Shown piece after piece: positions 35,949 to 41,120 of a stretch of DNA of 41,120 nt (position 1 is the first letter of the stretch; each line of letters opens with the position of its first letter). Both the position numbers and the translations under genes were made by a program. The notes under the pieces are model-generated. The model ran no database searches and was not told where the DNA came from. It worked only from the letters and a program-made list of their open reading frames with translations. The DNA is taken from contig JASMAS010000075.1 in NCBI GenBank assembly GCA_030754235.1, positions 1 to 41,120 on the forward strand, in the 5' to 3' direction. This DNA comes from Litorilituus sp. Its GTDB lineage: Bacteria > Pseudomonadota > Gammaproteobacteria > Enterobacterales > Alteromonadaceae.

Positions 35949-37714
35949 TGCTGAAATTTCCCTGTAACTAGGTAATGTCGCATTTGTTCAAAGGTAACGA
36001 TGCCAATGATGTCGACAACATTTTTTTGGTAAATATAAACACCACCGCAACGCTCATCAACTAAAGCTAAATAGGCTTCAGCAAGGGTAGCTTGATGCGA
36101 TAACGGGTGTAGTTTATGTAAGTGCATTTTAGCTGATATTTGATATTCAGCATGCGAGTTTTCAACTTCGGCATTGCTGTCTTGATGGTTTGTGGCTAGA
36201 GGGACTTTGGCATCAAATTCAGCCCAATAATAAGTGATTTGTTCACTAATTTTTTTGTTAACCATGATCTTTTTAATGGTTTTATTAATTATAGGTACTT
36301 TGGCGTCAATGCTAACGACACGTCCTGCTAAAGATTTTTCTGAGGCTTGCTCTAATAAATCAAATTTATCTTTCATCACACCTAAAACACCAATTTTTTG
36401 TAATGTCTTTTCTATTGGAGGCTTGCGATAAGCTAAATGTTGTACATCTAGCTGCATGGTAAATACAGAGCGATTTTTAAATAGCTGACCTGAAATAATA
36501 CTGGCAATGGTAATAACAATCATGGCCGGTAGTATGATTTCTAACTGCCCAGATAACTCTACTACCGCAAGTAAAGCTGCAAGCGGAGCATTTAAACTAG
36601 CGGCCATAAAGCCTGACATACCCAGTAGAATGAAGTCATTACTGATATGCTCACTGGGCATAATTTGCAACACTATAGCACCTGTAAAAGCCCCTGCTAT
36701 GGCACCAATACCAATAATTGGTCCAACAATACCACCAGGAATACCTAAACCTATTGCAAAAGTTGTCATGACAAATTTAGCTAGTAATAGTGATAGTAAC
36801 AAGCCGACATGCCAGTTATTTGATAATGAGACATCAATAGCACCACTGCCTACCCCCATAGCGCCAGGAACAAGATAACCTAAAGTACCAGTGATCATAG
36901 CTGCTAGCATAAGTCTTGGTATAATATGAATTCTTGTACTGTGTTTAATTACAGTGACGAGTGTTTTATTAAAGGCAGCGGCGAGTGTGCCAAGAAGAAG
37001 GGCAAGAATGATAAGGGGGATATAATGCTGAGGAATAAGCTCTATTTTGTGAAAATATTCAAAGTTATGGGTTACATCAAAAACGTTGCGTGTTATCAAT
37101 GAGCCCACAAGTGAAGCGAGCATCACGGGAATAAAAATGTGGATTTTATATTCACGCATAATAACTTCCATGACAAAAATCACTGCCGCTATAGGGGTAT
37201 TAAAAGTAGCAGCAATTCCCGCAGCAATACCACAGGCACATAAAGTACGTACACTGTTATATGGTAATTTTAGTAAGCTGCCAATATAACTGCTGGCGGC
37301 TGCTCCTAGGTGAACTGCAGGGCCTTCTCGGCCAACAGAAAAACCTGAAGCGAGGGCAACTGCGCTGCCAAAAAATTGATTTAAAGTGTTTTTTAGAGGG
37401 ATAACACCATGAGCGACTTTTAATCGGTGCAGTACAAATGGAATGCCTGTTCTAAGATATTTATAACCCGTTAACCAAGCAAATAATAAAATGATAAGTG
37501 AGCCGATAATCGGTAAATCGAAACGACTTACCCTGTCTAAGGTGTTATAGTTGTCGCGCTCAATTAAGTAGAGCTGTTGAATTTCTTCAATTGCTAAGGT
37601 AAATAAAATCACTAATAATGCTGAAGTGCATCCACCTAATATGGCAAGTAGACATATTTGCCATGAGGTTTTCGGTAAAGCTAACTGCTTTCTAAATGCC
37701 GCAACTGATATCAT
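35945..37714 (-). CDS. ClC-family chloride channel/transporter with C-terminal CBS domains
   Basis: 589 aa: a ClC membrane domain (about 20-430) and a cytosolic CBS pair (about 440-589). The selectivity motifs are RTGIP (GSGIP in E. coli ClcA), GREGPAVHLG with gating Glu130, and GIPGGIVGP. In FVMEVIMREY, Val184 occupies the place of the internal proton glutamate Glu203 of E. coli ClcA. The position of ClcA Tyr445 appears to be Phe (RSVFTM). Channel-type ClCs also carry Val at the Glu203 position, so this may be an uncoupled Cl- channel. Substrate is inferred. Confidence 0.9.
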   Translation of the reverse strand: MISVAAFRKQLALPKTSWQICLLAILGGCTSALLVILFTLAIEEIQQLYLIERDNYNTLDRVSRFDLPIIGSLIILLFAWLTGYKYLRTGIPFVLHRLKVAHGVIPLKNTLNQFFGSAVALASGFSVGREGPAVHLGAAASSYIGSLLKLPYNSVRTLCACGIAAGIAATFNTPIAAVIFVMEVIMREYKIHIFIPVMLASLVGSLITRNVFDVTHNFEYFHKIELIPQHYIPLIILALLLGTLAAAFNKTLVTVIKHSTRIHIIPRLMLAAMITGTLGYLVPGAMGVGSGAIDVSLSNNWHVGLLLSLLLAKFVMTTFAIGLGIPGGIVGPIIGIGAIAGAFTGAIVLQIMPSEHISNDFILLGMSGFMAASLNAPLAALLAVVELSGQLEIILPAMIVITIASIISGQLFKNRSVFTMQLDVQHLAYRKPPIEKTLQKIGVLGVMKDKFDLLEQASEKSLAGRVVSIDAKVPIINKTIKKIMVNKKISEQITYYWAEFDAKVPLATNHQDSNAEVENSHAEYQISAKMHLHKLHPLSHQATLAEAYLALVDERCGGVYIYQKNVVDIIGIVTFEQMRHYLVTGKFQQ

Positions 37715-37769
37715 GCTGAGTGATTAATGGTATTAATTTTTTAATTTATAAGGTTATTGTACGTTACAA

Positions 37770-38486
37770 ATGAATTGGTTAGCAAAAATAAATCTTAGTG
37801 TTGTTCTTGAACGTCTAGGCCCTTTTAAGTCGGCAATGTTTTTAATTGCCTTGATTGTTGTCTGTCTATTTACTGGCTATAGGTTAGGTAATTATTATCA
37901 TACCTTTCAAATATCGACTTTAGCGCAGCAAAAGCAACGTTTGGATGATTTATATTTTCATCAATCAAAGCAAGTTGAACGTATTCATAGTTTAGAGGTT
38001 GAGTTGGCGGTAGAGCAATTGGCTAATCAAAATGCACAAATCACATTAAAACAAATGGCTGATGATCATTATCAAGTAAAAAAACAATTAGCTTTTTATG
38101 AAAAAGTGATGGCACCAGAAAAAGAAGCTGACGGTTTAGTGATTGATAAGATAAAGGTTAGCGCAACCCAAAGCCTAAATCATTATAATTTCCAAGTAAC
38201 TTTAGTGCAGCAGATTTTAAAGAAACGCTATGCTAATGGTTATATTACCCTGAATGTGATTGGGAGTTTAGATGATGTGCCTACTAAACTAGCGCTTAAA
38301 GATATATCGACTTTCACTAAAAAAAACCTGACCTTTAGTTTTCAGTATTTTCAGGTGTTTGATGGCAGTTTCACCTTACCTGAGAGGTTTGTGCCAGAAA
38401 AAGTGCAAATATCAGCAATATTGACCAAGAGTAAATGGCAAAAATATCAAAAAGTTAATAAAACTATCTCTTGGATTTTAGATTAA
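37770..38486 (+). CDS. DUF6776-family membrane-anchored coiled-coil protein
   Basis: A 238-aa protein with one transmembrane helix (about 18-38), a coiled coil (about 55-120) and a C-terminal beta-rich domain. It fits the DUF6776 family, found near erpA in related bacteria. Topology suggests inner membrane with a periplasmic domain. Function unknown. Divergent from clc by 55 bases. Confidence 0.75.
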   Translation: MNWLAKINLSVVLERLGPFKSAMFLIALIVVCLFTGYRLGNYYHTFQISTLAQQKQRLDDLYFHQSKQVERIHSLEVELAVEQLANQNAQITLKQMADDHYQVKKQLAFYEKVMAPEKEADGLVIDKIKVSATQSLNHYNFQVTLVQQILKKRYANGYITLNVIGSLDDVPTKLALKDISTFTKKNLTFSFQYFQVFDGSFTLPERFVPEKVQISAILTKSKWQKYQKVNKTISWILD

Positions 38487-38568
38487 TCCGCAATAATACT
38501 TGATTAAATTAGTCAGGTTTAAGATAATTAGCGGGTTTTTGTTATCCATATTTATTAAGTAGAATTTC

Positions 38569-38922
38569 ATGCCTGAAACCACTTCCAATCCAGAATTGCC
38601 GATTAAGTTTACTGATGCTGCAGCGACAAAAGTGCTGTCTTTGATCACCGAAGAAGAAAATCCAACATTAAAGCTCAGGGTTTATGTAACCGGTGGCGGC
38701 TGCTCTGGTTTTCAATATGGTTTTACTTTTGATGAAAAAGTCAATGAGGGCGATATGACTATTGAGAAGCAAGGGGTCACTATGGTTATTGATCCGATGA
38801 GCTTACAGTATCTAGTTGACGGTGAAGTTGACTACCTTGAGAGTTTAGAAGGAAGTCGCTTTGTGGTTAACAACCCTAATGCAACAACAACCTGTGGTTG
38901 TGGCTCTTCATTTTCAATATAA
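38569..38922 (+). CDS. erpA: Iron-sulfur cluster insertion protein ErpA
   Basis: 117-aa A-type carrier that delivers Fe-S clusters, for example to IspG. The three cluster cysteines are in [11 protein letters not shown] and TTCGCGSSF; the C-terminal pair is complete. The N-terminus is close to E. coli ErpA. It lies 82 bases after the DUF6776 gene and stops 7 bases before the convergent HD-GYP gene. Confidence 0.96.
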   Translation: MPETTSNPELPIKFTDAAATKVLSLITEEENPTLKLRVYVTGGGCSGFQYGFTFDEKVNEGDMTIEKQGVTMVIDPMSLQYLVDGEVDYLESLEGSRFVVNNPNATTTCGCGSSFSI

Positions 38923-38929
38923 GTATTAG

Positions 38930-40081
38930 TTAACCATCCATCATCAGCATTTCAATAATTTTGTTCATGTCTAGATTAAATTCTTCAGCGCAAATTCCTT
39001 TTTCTATAGAATCTTCAGTTTGCGTTAAATCTATGTCTTCTGCATCAATAAAGTCATTAACCGTTACATTATAAAAGCTTCGCACTTTTGGTCTGGTAGG
39101 GGTATGGTCATTGCGCGCTTCTATCATCGCTAATTTTTTAGAGTTAAGTTGCACCAAAGAGCCCACAGGAAATACCCCTATGCATTTGATAAAATGATCC
39201 ACTAAGCTTTCATCTAAATGATTTTGCTGGGCTAACTCACGTAATATGGCGAATGCTTTAGGGTGAGAAAAACCTTTTTTATAGACTCTTGTTGCAGTAA
39301 GGGCATCAAAAATATCGCAAATAGCAATCATTCGACCATATTGATGGATATTTTCTGCTTTGACTTGAAAGGGGTAGCCTGTACCATCTAATTTTTCATG
39401 ATGTAAAGCGGCTATCTCTAGACTTAATTTACTAATACCTGGGGTTCTTTCGATAATATTTATAGAGTGGTTAGCATGAGTTTTCATCACAGTAAACTCA
39501 ACATCAGTAAGTTTACCGGGTTTATTTAATATATCTTCAGGTACTTTAATTTTACCTATATCATGCAAAAAAGCACCAATGGATAGTTTTTCTATTATGT
39601 CTCTGTCGAATTTAAAATATCGGGCAAATAATGTCATATACACGGACACTGAAACTGAATGTTCTAATAAATATTCATCTTTATCTCGAATGTTAATAAT
39701 ACAGGCAAGTGAGTCAGGGTTATTGAAAATGGCATCAATACTTTTATTGCACACATCAATAACAGGACCTAACTCCAGCGTTGCGCCGCTAAGTGCTTGC
39801 GAAAAAAGTTGCTTTTGAATGTTTTTTGATTCACTAAAGATACGCTTCGCGTGTTGTAACTCTTTAGTTAGTTTTGCCTTTTTATCGTTGACAAGGCTGT
39901 CTTGAATAGTTTTACTACTATCAATAAGTAAGGTTTGCACTTTTTTATGCTTAAGGTTATTGATAACCTGAATGCTTTTAATGTGCCCTGGTGATGTTAA
40001 GTGAAATTCACCTTGTTGTTTAATTATTTTTTCAACATAGTGTCCTACTTTTAACTCGTTGATGTCTATTTCTATCTTCAA
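38930..40081 (-). CDS. HD-GYP c-di-GMP phosphodiesterase with DUF3391 domain
   Basis: N-terminal DUF3391 (about 1-125; ELKVGHYV) and an HD-GYP domain (about 150-330). The metal residues are in LLEHSVSVS, LHDIGKIKVPEDIL, THANHS, AALHHEKLDGTGYP and ICDIFDALTATR, all intact. It should degrade c-di-GMP. I prefer a TTG start at 40081 (383 aa, MKIEIDINELKVG) with GGAAATCGG upstream; the frame is open to a TTG at 40147 but the extra residues match nothing in the family. It is the second c-di-GMP phosphodiesterase in the window and sits beside motX. Confidence 0.92.
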   Translation of the reverse strand: MKIEIDINELKVGHYVEKIIKQQGEFHLTSPGHIKSIQVINNLKHKKVQTLLIDSSKTIQDSLVNDKKAKLTKELQHAKRIFSESKNIQKQLFSQALSGATLELGPVIDVCNKSIDAIFNNPDSLACIINIRDKDEYLLEHSVSVSVYMTLFARYFKFDRDIIEKLSIGAFLHDIGKIKVPEDILNKPGKLTDVEFTVMKTHANHSINIIERTPGISKLSLEIAALHHEKLDGTGYPFQVKAENIHQYGRMIAICDIFDALTATRVYKKGFSHPKAFAILRELAQQNHLDESLVDHFIKCIGVFPVGSLVQLNSKKLAMIEARNDHTPTRPKVRSFYNVTVNDFIDAEDIDLTQTEDSIEKGICAEEFNLDMNKIIEMLMMDG

Positions 40082-40290
40082 ACCGATTTCCAAGTTAATA
40101 CTATGATGCCTATACTTTAAGTTTAGCGTTATTTTTAAAATAGACAATGCTTAACAATTAAAATGTGACGGTTAATTCACGTTTTAGTTTTTAAATATTC
40201 AACTTAATTAACTGACTGCCGATAACTAATATATCTTATTTTTTTTGCAAATTTTATCTACATTATTCTAATCAGTTGTTTAAGGACGTT

Positions 40291-40908
40291 ATGCGTATTT
40301 TTATTCTTTTTTTACTAAGCTTGATGACCACTCCTTTGCAAGCACAGAACCTACAAGCCGTACAAATTTATACTGACGATCAATTACTGGGGTTGATTAA
40401 AGAAAATAAGCATTTAAGTCAAATCGTGCTTGATGAGTGTCAACTAGTACAAGATATCGAAGCCAGAGCAATTAAGGCGGAAATGCCATCTTATCAATTT
40501 TTATGGGGTGATATGCTTGCTTATGGTGTGTGTGTAAAAAAAGATATCTCACTGGGTTTACATTATATGCACTTAGCTGCTGATCAGGGCTTGTCTGAAG
40601 GGCTTGAGCAAATAGGGCGATATTATCATATTGGAAAATTTGTACAGGTTGACATGGATCAGGCAATCGTTTATCTAAAAGCTGCTGCGGCGATGAATAA
40701 CCTTGCCGCTCAAATACGCCTAGCTAAGATTTATCGTCAAGGTTTTGGAAGCCCATTAGACTTTCCTGCACTGTATTCACAATTACACCATGCATTGACC
40801 GATGATAAAGCAACCCATCAACAAATTAATCAGTTAAAAAAACAGCTAGCCAGCAAAATGCCAACACATGTCGTTAATGCGGCTAAAAAAGCAGACTACA
40901 CCAATTAA
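40291..40908 (+). CDS. motX: Sodium-driven flagellar motor protein MotX
   Basis: 205 aa with a signal peptide (about 1-18, ending LQAQN) and Sel1-like repeats. The stretch VQIYTDDQLLGLI, the segment DECQLVQDIEARA, FLWGDMLAYGVCV and GLEQIGRYYHIGKFVQ match MotX of vibrios. MotX and MotY form the T-ring that holds PomAB stators in Na+-driven polar flagella. The ATG at 40291 has AAGGA five bases before it; an upstream TTG at 40276 is rejected. Confidence 0.92.
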   Translation: MRIFILFLLSLMTTPLQAQNLQAVQIYTDDQLLGLIKENKHLSQIVLDECQLVQDIEARAIKAEMPSYQFLWGDMLAYGVCVKKDISLGLHYMHLAADQGLSEGLEQIGRYYHIGKFVQVDMDQAIVYLKAAAAMNNLAAQIRLAKIYRQGFGSPLDFPALYSQLHHALTDDKATHQQINQLKKQLASKMPTHVVNAAKKADYTN

Positions 40909-40914
40909 CTTTAG

Positions 40915-41120
40915 GGTCTGTTGATCTTTGGCGGTTAAATTTTGTTCGAGATAAAAGCGTTTTAATCGCGGCAAGTAGTGTGTAGCCTAGTCATTCTAAG
41001 CAAATACTACTCAACAAAGAGTTAAAGCGCTTTTAGCCGAATCCTTCAAACAGTGTTTGTTGGACATTTTTACGGCGTTATCGCTTTTTTATGTGAAAAA
41101 ACCACATGACAAAAGCTCTG
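40915..41120. repeat. Structured non-coding sequence, possible dispersed repeat or MITE end
   Basis: After motX the sequence has no ORF but nested inverted repeats: TAAAAGCGTTTTAA (40952-40965) with TTAAAGCGCTTTTA (41022-41035), and AGTAGT (40974-40979) with ACTACT (41006-41011). Its start GGGTCTGTTGATCTTTG looks like the end of a repeat family seen in marine gammaproteobacteria (from memory, unverified). It runs off the edge. Confidence 0.4.

Overview
The window looks like chromosome from a cold-marine gammaproteobacterium of the Colwellia/Alteromonadales type. This is inferred from AT-rich DNA, the Enterobacteria-like order nadC-ampDE-pdhR-aceEF-lpd, a MotX sodium-motor protein, a GlyGly-CTERM secreted protease, and small conserved genes (rmf, a DUF3820 protein, a DUF6776 protein next to erpA). 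No tRNA, rRNA, CRISPR array or complete insertion sequence was seen.

Positions 1-7156 (minus strand) hold a signalling island. An RsbR-RsbS-RsbT stressosome module is followed by a second RsbT-like ATPase, translationally coupled to a SpoIIE/RsbX-like phosphatase, and then by a hybrid histidine kinase that runs off the left edge. The kinase begins with the RsbU-type RsbT-docking domain. Upstream lie a REC-EAL protein, a stand-alone REC protein and a REC-AraC regulator. No sigma-B, RsbV or RsbW is present, so the stressosome appears to feed a phosphorelay and c-di-GMP degradation. This is the most interesting system in the window.

Positions 7669-14600 are the pyruvate dehydrogenase operon pdhR-aceE-aceF-lpdA. 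A perfect PdhR operator overlaps its promoter, a hairpin sits between aceF and lpdA, and a terminator follows lpdA. Positions 14944-21625 hold ampE-ampD, divergent to a membrane-anchored retropepsin-like protease, nadC and a GNAT acetyltransferase; then msrA, a RegB/RegA-like redox two-component pair, a DUF3820 protein and rmf (57 aa).

Positions 21715-30144 are a molybdenum region. One minus-strand operon, moaA-mobA-moaB-moaC-moaD-moaE-modA-modB-modC-moeB, covers molybdopterin synthesis, molybdate import and MoaD activation. It diverges from moeA. The intergenic region carries a perfect FNR box placed almost symmetrically for both promoters, and moaA has a probable Moco riboswitch over its ribosome binding site. 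Together these would link cofactor synthesis to low oxygen and to cofactor supply.

Positions 30313-41120 are mixed housekeeping and surface genes: a small hypothetical protein, hemL, pyrB with a T-run start that suggests UTP-sensitive control, a secreted trypsin-like protease with an inserted PA domain, hemJ, a ClC protein with CBS domains, a DUF6776 protein, erpA, an HD-GYP phosphodiesterase and motX. The right edge carries a structured non-coding sequence that may be a dispersed repeat.
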